Part shown: positions 1 through 6,577 of the stretch, in pieces
Numbering within the stretch: position 1 is the first letter of the stretch
How the letters are laid out: the number at the start of each line of letters is the position of its first letter
Origin: Hyphomonas sp. UBA5111
Lineage (GTDB): Bacteria; Pseudomonadota; Alphaproteobacteria; Caulobacterales; Hyphomonadaceae
NCBI GenBank assembly: GCA_002414505.1
Contig: DHZF01000130.1
Location: 401-18,043 of the forward strand
DNA length: 17,643 nt
Reading direction: 5' to 3'
The notes under the pieces: model-generated
Told to the model about the DNA's origin: nothing
Database searches by the model: none
Seen by the model: only the letters and a program-made list of their open reading frames with translations
Program-made: the position numbers and the translations under genes

Positions 1-816
1 GACAAGCCGAAAGGCCTGATCATCACCCTGGTCGTGAACTGGCTGATCAAGCCTTTCACCATGGCGGCGCTGGGCGTCCTGTTCTTCCGCTATGTGTTTG
101 CTGATCTCATCCCGACCTCGGATGCGGATGGATACATTGCGGGTCTTATCCTGCTCGGCGCGGCGCCGTGCACGGCCATGGTCTTCGTCTGGTCGCAGCT
201 GACGCGCGGGGACCCGAACTATACGCTGGTCCAGGTCAGCGTGAATGATGCGGTCATGGTGTTCGCCTTTGCGCCCATCGTGGCGGTGCTTCTGGGCGTC
301 ACGGATATCAGCGTGCCGTGGGAAACCCTGCTTCTGTCGGTCGCGCTCTATGTCGTTATTCCGCTCGTCGCCGGTGTGATCGCCCGCAGCCTGTTGCTTC
401 GGCATGGCGGCGAAGTGGCGCTGGAACGCTTCCTTGTGCGCGTGAAACCCTTCTCCGTCATCGGCCTGCTGGCGACGGTCGTCCTGCTATTTGGCTTTCA
501 GGGCAGGGTGATCCTCGCCGATCCCCTTGTGATCGGGCTTATTGCCGTGCCGATCCTGATCCAGTCCTATGGCATTTTTGCGCTGGCCTATGGCGCCGCC
601 TGGGTATGGAAAGTGCCCCACCGGATTGCCGCGCCGTGTGCGATGATCGGCACGTCGAACTTCTTCGAACTGGCGGTTGCGGTTGCGATCAGCCTGTTCG
701 GCCTGAATTCCGGCGCGGCGCTCGCGACCGTGGTGGGCGTGCTGGTCGAGGTGCCGGTCATGCTCTCGCTCGTCGCCTTTGCCAACCGTACACGGCGCGC
801 ATTTCCGGAGAGCTGA
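1..816 (+). CDS. acr3: ACR3-family arsenite efflux permease, 3' part
   Basis: The frame is open from base 1, so the N-terminus lies outside the window; 271 codons are present. ACR3 permeases are inner-membrane carriers that export arsenite. The visible part has about seven or eight hydrophobic segments. It contains the family's [11 protein letters not shown] signature, whose conserved cysteine (codon 57, bases 169-171) is essential for metalloid transport in characterised members. It also has the conserved glutamate in the SNFFELAVA segment (codon 223) near the C-terminus. These two motifs separate ACR3 from the unrelated ArsB family and from plain bile-acid symporters. No arsR, arsC or other arsenic gene is visible downstream, so any ars operon must lie to the left. 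A GTG at 34 is only an internal codon, not a start. Confidence 0.9.
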   Translation, partial: DKPKGLIITLVVNWLIKPFTMAALGVLFFRYVFADLIPTSDADGYIAGLILLGAAPCTAMVFVWSQLTRGDPNYTLVQVSVNDAVMVFAFAPIVAVLLGVTDISVPWETLLLSVALYVVIPLVAGVIARSLLLRHGGEVALERFLVRVKPFSVIGLLATVVLLFGFQGRVILADPLVIGLIAVPILIQSYGIFALAYGAAWVWKVPHRIAAPCAMIGTSNFFELAVAVAISLFGLNSGAALATVVGVLVEVPVMLSLVAFANRTRRAFPES

Positions 817-841
817 GAGGGCGGCATGCATGCAACCTATT

Positions 842-854
842 CCCGGAAACCGGG
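842..854 (+). terminator. Weak hairpin after the arsenite permease
   Basis: CCCGG and CCGGG arms are separated by AAA and followed by TTGATCCTCTTT. The stem is short and the T-tract interrupted, so this may be a weak terminator or only a leader structure in front of the next gene, whose Shine-Dalgarno begins about 13 bases later. Confidence 0.3.
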
Positions 855-880
855 TTGATCCTCTTTGAGGAGGCATAATT

Positions 881-1132
881 ATGACCCGCAAGACACTCGA
901 CCATCTCGCCTATCCCCGCACGACCGCGAAAGAAGCTGAGGAGATCCAACAGTCTGCCGACCGGCGCCGCGCGCAGATGGTGCCCGGCAAGGGGCCAGTC
1001 GAGCCCCCGAAGGAAGACCCGGTGAGCCATTTCAAGGGGGATGACGAGCCGGTGGTGCTGGGCGCCCGGACGGACCGGCTACCGGAAATGACCGAAGATC
1101 CGACGGAAGATGATGAAGCGGAGGAAAGCTGA
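881..1132 (+). CDS. Small acidic hypothetical protein
   Basis: This is an 83-residue soluble protein that I do not recognise. The ATG at 881 follows a strong GAGGAGG Shine-Dalgarno around 866-872, which supports real translation. The first half is mixed-charge (KEAEEIQQSADRRRAQM). The second half is proline-rich and then strongly acidic, ending EDPTEDDEAEES, which suggests an intrinsically disordered tail. There is no signal peptide or membrane segment. It sits 64 bases after the arsenite permease, on the same strand, and its stop lies inside a palindrome shared with the convergent otsA gene. Co-transcription with the permease is possible, but nothing in the sequence links it to arsenic. Confidence 0.7.
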   Translation: MTRKTLDHLAYPRTTAKEAEEIQQSADRRRAQMVPGKGPVEPPKEDPVSHFKGDDEPVVLGARTDRLPEMTEDPTEDDEAEES

Positions 1133-1146
1133 CCTCCGAGGTCAGC
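1128..1146. terminator. Palindrome spanning both convergent stop codons
   Basis: GCTGACCTC and GAGGTCAGC form a perfect 9-bp inverted repeat around a single C. It contains the stop of the small acidic gene (1130-1132, plus strand) and the stop of otsA (1142-1144, minus strand). On the minus strand it is followed by TTTCCTCC, weakly terminator-like; on the plus strand no T-run follows. A bidirectional transcription end for the two genes is the likely role. Confidence 0.55.
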
Positions 1147-2551
1147 GACGGAGCGCGGTTTCCAGATCCGCCAGTGACCGATCGCGGCTCAGGCGCGAGG
1201 CCGCGTTCCGGTTAAGCCTGTCGAGGAAGGTTTCCGTCCACCAATAGACATTCCGCTTCAATATCTCGGTCCACATCGCCTGATGGCGCTCGATACGCTC
1301 TTCCAGGGATATGCTGACCGCCGTGCGAATGGCTTCGGCGATGGAGGTCGGGTCATATGGATTGATAATGAGCGCGCCGCATTTCAGCTGTTCGGCCGCG
1401 CCGGCTGATTCTGAAAGTATCAATACGCCGGGGTCTTCAGGGTCCTGGGCGGCAACATATTCCTTTGCCACAAGGTTCATCCCGTCGATCAGGGGCGTCA
1501 CCAACCCGATGGCCGCCTGACGATAGAGACCGGCGAGATAGTCGCGGGGAACGGCCCGGTGAATGTACTGGATGGGGATGTAGCCGAGTTCGGCAAATTC
1601 GCCATTCACTTCGCCCGTGATCTGTTCGAGTTCGTGCCGGATTTCCTGATATGCCTCGACATCTTCCCGCGTAGGCGAGGCGATCTGGAGCAGGGTCAGC
1701 CGGTCGCTGTCATCAGCCTGGTCTTCGAGGAAGCGCTGGAAGCCCCGGAATTTATGGGGAAGCCCTTTTGAATAATCGAGCCGGTCTACCCCGATCAGTA
1801 GCTTCTGGCGCGGATCGATCTGGGGAGAGGTGACCTCCTGAGACTCCGCCGTCTGCCGGAATTTCTCCACATCGATACCGATCGGGAAGCTTGCGGCCCA
1901 GATATCCTGACCTTGGCTGCGGATACGGCCATCCGACAGGACCTGACCGCCAAATATGGTCCGGCAGACTTCCAGCATGGCCGAGACGTCCCGCTGGGTC
2001 TGCAGTCCGACCAGATCATAAGCCGCAAGCCAGTCGAGCAGCATTTCCTTGTGGGAGAGGGCGTGGAGATTGCTGGAAGACGGGAAGGGCGTGTGCAGGA
2101 AGAAGCCGATCGGATTGGTCACGCCGAGTTTGCGCAATTCGGCGGCCAGAGGAATGAAATGGTAGTCGTGGATCCAGATGACATCGTCATCTTCCAGCAA
2201 ATCGACGGAGGCTTCGGCCATCTTCCGGTTGACGCTGGTATAGGCAGCGAGCTGTCCATCGGCCACGTCCAGCAGGTCCGCGCGGCCGTGGAAGAGCGGC
2301 CACAGGACGGAATTGGCATAGCCCAGATAGTAATTATTGTACTCTTCGGCGGGGAGGTGAAGCGCGTACCGGTCGAAGCTGGCGCCTTCATAGGATTTCA
2401 GCGTTTGGCCTGTCGTCTCGTCTTCGTCCAGCTTCGCCCCGATCCAGACCCCACCGCGCCGATCCATTGCTTTACCGAGGGCGACGACGAGACCGCCGGA
2501 GGGGGATGATCCAAGGGGCAATCGGTTCGAATAAACAACTAATCTCGACAC
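1142..2551 (-). CDS. otsA: Trehalose-6-phosphate synthase (GT20)
   Basis: The 469-residue enzyme matches the usual bacterial OtsA length (about 470). It joins UDP-glucose and glucose-6-phosphate to give trehalose-6-phosphate in the cytoplasm. The family pattern is complete: VVYSNRLP at residues 5-12, the glycine-rich N-loop GGLVVALGKAMD (19-30), W36, YANSVLWPLFHGR (78-90), IHDYHF with D129 (127-132), FFLHTPFP with H153 (150-157), GVDRLDYSKGL with R257 and K262 (254-264), and DGMNLVAKEYVAAQ in the C-terminal Rossmann domain. The start is GTG at 2551, preceded by GAGGA at a normal distance. No trehalose-phosphatase (otsB) is in the window. Trehalose synthesis is a frequent target of the alphaproteobacterial general stress response, but I found no clear EcfG-type promoter upstream. 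Confidence 0.95.
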   Translation of the reverse strand: MSRLVVYSNRLPLGSSPSGGLVVALGKAMDRRGGVWIGAKLDEDETTGQTLKSYEGASFDRYALHLPAEEYNNYYLGYANSVLWPLFHGRADLLDVADGQLAAYTSVNRKMAEASVDLLEDDDVIWIHDYHFIPLAAELRKLGVTNPIGFFLHTPFPSSSNLHALSHKEMLLDWLAAYDLVGLQTQRDVSAMLEVCRTIFGGQVLSDGRIRSQGQDIWAASFPIGIDVEKFRQTAESQEVTSPQIDPRQKLLIGVDRLDYSKGLPHKFRGFQRFLEDQADDSDRLTLLQIASPTREDVEAYQEIRHELEQITGEVNGEFAELGYIPIQYIHRAVPRDYLAGLYRQAAIGLVTPLIDGMNLVAKEYVAAQDPEDPGVLILSESAGAAEQLKCGALIINPYDPTSIAEAIRTAVSISLEERIERHQAMWTEILKRNVYWWTETFLDRLNRNAASRLSRDRSLADLETALRR

Positions 2552-2969
2552 TGTATCCTCATCTCATTTGGTAGGCCCGACGGCATTAACCAAGCAACTC
2601 GTCAGAATCTAAAAAGTTGCGCGAAGGTGGAAGGTGTGAGCAGCAAATCTGTGTCCCTTTACAATACTTTTCAAGACACGAGATAGGGCGTATAAGGATG
2701 GGTTTGGCTGCGTGCGGAATAAGACCCGGAGTTTTTAGGAGAATTTCTCTTCGCGCGGCCCGGTCTGCTTTCGGAAACGGGTTTCGGGCAAATGCGTAAA
2801 ATCAGATTGGCGGGGTCCAAGACAGTTTTGACGTGTGCTACCGGTGATAAACACGCTCGCGGACCATAACATGAGTTAGTCCCTGATATTGCGCGCGACC
2901 CCCTGCGCAAAATATTCAATTAGCAATCGATTGCATTATTGGCTATCACAAAGGGGAGGAGCCGACAGG
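2552..2969. other. Non-coding divergent region, otsA / MFS gene
   Basis: These 418 bases separate two divergent genes and hold no ORF with a credible start. They contain a 6-bp inverted repeat GCAACT/AGTTGC (2594-2599 and 2615-2620), the inverted repeat GAAAC-GG-GTTTC (2774-2785) and the CG-centred palindrome at 2923-2934. A possible sigma-70-like promoter for the MFS gene is TTGCGC (2889-2894) with TATTCA (2913-2918), but the match is poor. The length leaves room for an unannotated small RNA, for which I see no specific evidence. Confidence 0.5.
2923..2934. promoter_or_regulatory. Candidate LacI-family operator
   Basis: GCAATCGATTGC is a perfect 12-bp palindrome centred on CG, the shape usual for LacI-family operators. 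It ends 36 bases before the ATG of the sugar MFS gene and just downstream of a weak -10-like sequence, a position that fits repression. The LacI-type gene at 5310-6353 is the natural candidate to bind it. I did not see a second exact copy in the window. Confidence 0.5.
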
Positions 2970-4229
2970 ATGATATCATCGCCTGACGTACCGGTTAGGA
3001 TGCGCGCGTCTTACGGGCTGGTGTCTGCGCTGACTTACGCGATGTTCTTCATGTTCGCGATGACCACCGACGCCGTGGGCGAGATCATCAAGATTGCCCG
3101 CGTCGACATGAATTTGAGCAACACCCAGGCCAGCGCATTCCACTGGGCGACCATGATTGCCATTGCTGCCAGCGGCATCGGTCTTGGGTTCCTCGCAGAC
3201 CGGTTCGGTCGCAAGAGGACGATCATTGGCGGGCTCGCCCTGTACGGACTGGCCAGCGCCCTGTTCATGACGGGGCACTCCTTCCAGCTCTATCTGTCGC
3301 TCCTGTTTGTTACCGGCCTGGCCATCGGTGTCTTCAAGACGTCAGCGCTGGCATTGGTGGGCGACCTTGCCAGTTCCACAGGCGATCACACCGCCCGCAT
3401 GAATGCAGTGGAGGGGTTCTTCGGGGTTGGCGCCATTGTCGGCCCTTTGCTGGTCGTCTGGCTGACCGGGCAGGGGCTGTCCTGGACGTGGCTTTACATG
3501 ATCGCCGCCGGCCTGTGTGCGGGGATGATCCTTGTCGCCCTGTTGACAGATTACCCGCCCATGTCGGGTGAGACGCAAACGCCCGCCTCTATCCGCCATA
3601 CGCTGTCCCTGCTCGGCAACCCTCACGCGCTCGGTTTCTCGCTGGCCATTGCGCTTTATGTGGCGTGTGAAGTCGCGATTTTTGTCTGGCTCCCGACCTT
3701 CCTGGAGGGCTTTACCGGGACAGAGCTTGCCATGATGTTTGCGGCTTATGCCGTGATGATCTTCTTTGTCCTGCGGGCGGTCGGCCGCTTCCTGGGGGCC
3801 TTTGTGCTGCGCTATATCGACTGGAAGCCCGTCATGATGGGGTTCACCGCCATCATCTTCGCCTGTTTCCTTGCCAGCGCCTTGCTCGGCAAGACGGCCG
3901 CAGTCTACCTGCTGCCGCTGTCGGGCCTGTTCATGTCGATGATCTACCCTACCCTCAATTCGAAGGGGATCAGCTGTTTTCCCAAGAGCGATCATGGCGC
4001 AATTGCCGGTCTGATCCTGTTCTTCACAGCCGCTTCGGCGGCCTTTGCACCTCTCATGATGGCCGTGGTCAGTGACACCTTTGGGCAGGGAGACATGCGT
4101 ATCGGCTTCCTGCTCGCGACAGGCTTTGCGGGCCTGCTCTGCCTGATGGGGATCGTGAACTGGATGGCCAATCCTGCTGGGTCCGCGCTCGCCGCCGCCG
4201 ATCAGTCCGAATACGCAAAAGGTAATTGA
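2970..4229 (+). CDS. MFS sugar transporter
   Basis: This 419-residue polytopic inner-membrane permease has about twelve hydrophobic segments. The MFS motif A is clear between the second and third helices: GFLADRFGRKR at residues 73-83, with the conserved aspartate D77. The second half carries MIYPTLNSKGI and an extended apolar run typical of sugar-type MFS carriers. An upstream in-frame extension to 2889 exists, but the ATG at 2970 is chosen because AGGGGAGGAG-like Shine-Dalgarno sequence (AGGGGAGGAG at about 2952-2961) precedes it and the palindromic operator candidate lies upstream. The stop overlaps the start of the glycosidase gene by one base, so the two genes form a coupled operon. With the neighbouring receptor, glycosidase and LacI regulator it probably imports sucrose or another fructoside; the substrate is inferred from context. 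Confidence 0.88.
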   Translation: MISSPDVPVRMRASYGLVSALTYAMFFMFAMTTDAVGEIIKIARVDMNLSNTQASAFHWATMIAIAASGIGLGFLADRFGRKRTIIGGLALYGLASALFMTGHSFQLYLSLLFVTGLAIGVFKTSALALVGDLASSTGDHTARMNAVEGFFGVGAIVGPLLVVWLTGQGLSWTWLYMIAAGLCAGMILVALLTDYPPMSGETQTPASIRHTLSLLGNPHALGFSLAIALYVACEVAIFVWLPTFLEGFTGTELAMMFAAYAVMIFFVLRAVGRFLGAFVLRYIDWKPVMMGFTAIIFACFLASALLGKTAAVYLLPLSGLFMSMIYPTLNSKGISCFPKSDHGAIAGLILFFTAASAAFAPLMMAVVSDTFGQGDMRIGFLLATGFAGLLCLMGIVNWMANPAGSALAAADQSEYAKGN

Positions 4230-5323
4230 TGAGCCGTCGTACCGCGCCCATTCCCGCGCCCCATGCGCAGCCCTTCCAGGCCGGCATTCAGCATCCTGAT
4301 CTGTGGCTCTGGGATTCCTGGACGCTGCAGGGCGCGGAGGGAGACTTGCACCTGTATTGTCTCGCCCTGAGCCGGACCGGTTTCGATGGATCCTCAATCC
4401 TGCCATGCCAGCGCAACGACCATTCCTTTCACATCCGTCACTTCATCTCCGATGATGAGGGCGCCTCATGGCGCGATGCGGGTATGGCGATTGCGCCGGG
4501 GAATGCGGAAGATGGCGCGGATACCCATAATGTTTGGAGCGGCTCGGTCCTTGCGGGCCGGGATGGCCAGATTCTGTTCGCCTATACGGGCATTCGGGAA
4601 GTTTCAGCGGAGCGACCCTTCCTTCAGACCATCTGTATCGGCCGGGGCACTGCGCCGGATGCGATGACCCACGCGCCACCAGCGGCCATCAGCTGCCCCG
4701 CGCGTGACTATGATCAGATTACGGAGCTCGGCTTCTATGTCGGCCCTCGCGACCGGTTGGGCGACCGGGCAGGGGAAGAGGGCGGGCCGATCATGGCCTG
4801 GCGCGATCCATTCCTGGTGCGGGACCATGATGGCGAGTTGAATGCGTTCTGGGCGGCAAAGATCGGACCGACGGCTCCGGCAATGGCCCGGGCCCGGCTG
4901 GCCGAGACCCCGGAAGGTGTCGCGCTGGCCGAATTGCTGCCGCCGATAGAATTACCTCATGCGTCTGAATACACCCAGTCGGAAGTGCCAAAGCTCTCCT
5001 TCGACAAGGGCACCCAGCGCTGGCTGCTGCTGATTTCAGCAAGTGACCGGATGTATGAGGCACAGCCGGACGCCGAAGTTCGGCAACATCAGAGACTCTA
5101 TGCGTCCGACACACTGGACGGGCCGTGGTCGCCCGCACTCGCGTCGGGCAGCTTGCTGACGGGGCTCGACTACATGTTTGGCTCAAGCTTGGTTGGCCAT
5201 GACATGTCCAGGGGCATGCTATCCTTGCTCGGACCGTACACGGAGCAGGCGGCTCCGGAAAAGCAGCTCAGCTTTCCGATGGTACGCAATCTCGATGTGA
5301 CGCCAGCCTTCAGGCCTGCATGA
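4229..5323 (+). CDS. GH68-like clan-J glycoside hydrolase (putative sucrase)
   Basis: This 364-residue protein looks like a five-bladed beta-propeller fructosidase. The clan-J catalytic pattern is visible: LWDSW with the presumed nucleophile D29, WSGS as in levansucrases, WRDPF with the transition-state stabiliser D193, and QSEVP with the probable acid/base E252. Family members act on sucrose or fructans through a fructosyl-enzyme intermediate. It is shorter than typical secreted levansucrases (over 400 residues), has SEVP where GH68 usually has ERP, and has no signal peptide, so it probably acts in the cytoplasm on sugar delivered by the MFS carrier. The ATG at 4229 overlaps the MFS stop; a TTG at 4226 is less likely. 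The 3' end overlaps the convergent lacI-type gene by 14 bases. A GH32-like or new clan-J family assignment is the alternative. Confidence 0.72.
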   Translation: MSRRTAPIPAPHAQPFQAGIQHPDLWLWDSWTLQGAEGDLHLYCLALSRTGFDGSSILPCQRNDHSFHIRHFISDDEGASWRDAGMAIAPGNAEDGADTHNVWSGSVLAGRDGQILFAYTGIREVSAERPFLQTICIGRGTAPDAMTHAPPAAISCPARDYDQITELGFYVGPRDRLGDRAGEEGGPIMAWRDPFLVRDHDGELNAFWAAKIGPTAPAMARARLAETPEGVALAELLPPIELPHASEYTQSEVPKLSFDKGTQRWLLLISASDRMYEAQPDAEVRQHQRLYASDTLDGPWSPALASGSLLTGLDYMFGSSLVGHDMSRGMLSLLGPYTEQAAPEKQLSFPMVRNLDVTPAFRPA

Positions 5324-6353
5324 AGCCGCCGCTCGACCCGCGCACGATCAGCCGGGTCGGGGTCAATTCCGAGTCCACGGTTTCGCCGGCCAATTGGGCG
5401 AGCAGTTTCTCCACCATCAACCGGCCGCCCTGTGCGATGTTCTGGTCGATTGTGGTCAGGGACGGCGTCGCCATGCCGGCTTGCGCAATATTGTCATATC
5501 CGACGACCGCAATGTCTTCCGGAACCCGAACCCCCCGCGCATTCAGTGCCAGCAAGGCTGACATGGCAAGGACATCCGAGGCTGCAAAGATCGCGTCGAA
5601 CTTCTTCCCCGACTCGAGCAATTGAATCACGTCTTCAAAGGCATTCTTGGCGCCGAACTCAACCTCCAGGATCAGATTCTCGTTCCAGTCCTGACCGTGC
5701 TCTGCGTGCGCCTTGAGAAAACCCTGATGGCGCAGCTTCACTTCCGGGAGGTTGATCGGGCCAAGGAACAGGATTTGCTGACGCCCGAGCGACAGGAGGT
5801 GGTCTGCGGCTAGACGCCCGCCCTCCACATTGTCACTGCCGACGAGGGTATAGTTCATGTTGCCTGCACGGCCGCCCCAGACGACGACTTTCCGGGCGAG
5901 CGGGCCGATGTCATCAAGCCTGCCCGCCATGCCTGCCTGGCCAATCACGATCAGCCCATCGGCCTTGCCCGTCTGCAACAGGCGGCGTTCGGCAATGGTT
6001 TCGTCGTCACGCGGAATACTGACGATCAGGTCGTAGCCCTTCTCGGAGGCGGCCTGACTGACCGCCCCGACCATTTCGAGATAGAAGGGGTCGGCGATGG
6101 TCTGGCCCGATTCCGGCCGCAGCGGGATCACCATGCCGATGGCCTCGGAGGATTGCCGGCGAAGGTTGCGCGCCGAGGCATTGACGGCATAGCCGGTTTC
6201 CGCCGCGATGTTCAGGATCAGGCGTTTGGTCTCTTCCTTGACGAGGGGGCTGTCATTCAGGGCGCGCGATACGGTGGACACATCCACGTCCGCAAGCTTG
6301 GCTAGCTCTGCCATCGTCATCTTTCGAGGCGGAAATGCAGCAGGATCGTTCAT
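5310..6353 (-). CDS. LacI-family transcriptional regulator
   Basis: This 347-residue protein has an N-terminal LacI helix-turn-helix at about residues 12-60 (MAELAKLADVDVSTVSRALN, then a hinge around VNASARNLRRQ) and a periplasmic-binding-like sugar domain after it. Family hallmarks include GMVIPL, DGLIVIG, VGSDNVEGGRLAADHLL, FDAIFAASDVLAMSALLAL and VVGYDNIAQAGMATPSLTTI. A GGGAGGG Shine-Dalgarno lies about 11 bases upstream of the ATG at 6353. It is convergent with the glycosidase gene and downstream of the receptor gene on the same strand after a 224-base gap, so it may have its own promoter. It most likely controls the receptor, MFS and glycosidase genes in response to the imported sugar or a derivative; the palindrome at 2923-2934 is the best operator candidate. 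Confidence 0.93.
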   Translation of the reverse strand: MNDPAAFPPRKMTMAELAKLADVDVSTVSRALNDSPLVKEETKRLILNIAAETGYAVNASARNLRRQSSEAIGMVIPLRPESGQTIADPFYLEMVGAVSQAASEKGYDLIVSIPRDDETIAERRLLQTGKADGLIVIGQAGMAGRLDDIGPLARKVVVWGGRAGNMNYTLVGSDNVEGGRLAADHLLSLGRQQILFLGPINLPEVKLRHQGFLKAHAEHGQDWNENLILEVEFGAKNAFEDVIQLLESGKKFDAIFAASDVLAMSALLALNARGVRVPEDIAVVGYDNIAQAGMATPSLTTIDQNIAQGGRLMVEKLLAQLAGETVDSELTPTRLIVRGSSGGFMQA

Positions 6354-6500
6354 CTGGCTCGTGTCCCTCCCATCTGTCAGGGGCCCAACCGCTAAAGCTT
6401 GGCGGCTACCGGTCGAATTGGCTTATCCCAAAAACTGTGTCCGACATACAGGTTTGAGTAGCCCACATCAATCATGAGGTGAATGCAGAAAACTCCGTTC

Positions 6501-6514
6501 ATCCCTAAAGGGAT
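6501..6514. repeat. Short palindrome between receptor and LacI genes
   Basis: ATCCCT-AA-AGGGAT forms 6-bp arms around two bases, in the 224-base gap between the receptor stop and the lacI-type start. The loop is too small for a good RNA hairpin and there is no long T-run, so a protein site is more plausible than a terminator. Nothing else in the gap stands out. Confidence 0.3.
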
Positions 6515-6577
6515 TCTTGGTCTATCGCTTCTTCGAATGGTGGCAAGGGCCATCCACCCTTTGGAGTCGGCAGGGGA

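Noticed and set aside
2617..2799. 60-codon frame between otsA and the MFS gene
   Set aside because: Begins at a weak alternative start without a Shine-Dalgarno and has no recognisable features; the opposite-strand frame at 2671-2919 is equally poor.
2771..2800. EcfG-like promoter GGAAA-N17-CGTAA
   Set aside because: Both boxes differ from the GGAAC and CGTT consensus and neither nearby gene is well placed; no proper site was seen upstream of otsA or the nepR-like gene either.
3342..4406. Minus-strand open frame of 354 codons
   Set aside because: Antisense to the MFS gene and the start of the glycosidase gene; composition is rich in G, R, H, Q and D with no recognisable domain.
6541..6575. 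AAGGG/CCCTT repeat after the receptor stop as a terminator
   Set aside because: Only five perfect base pairs with a seven-base loop and no T-run on the minus strand.
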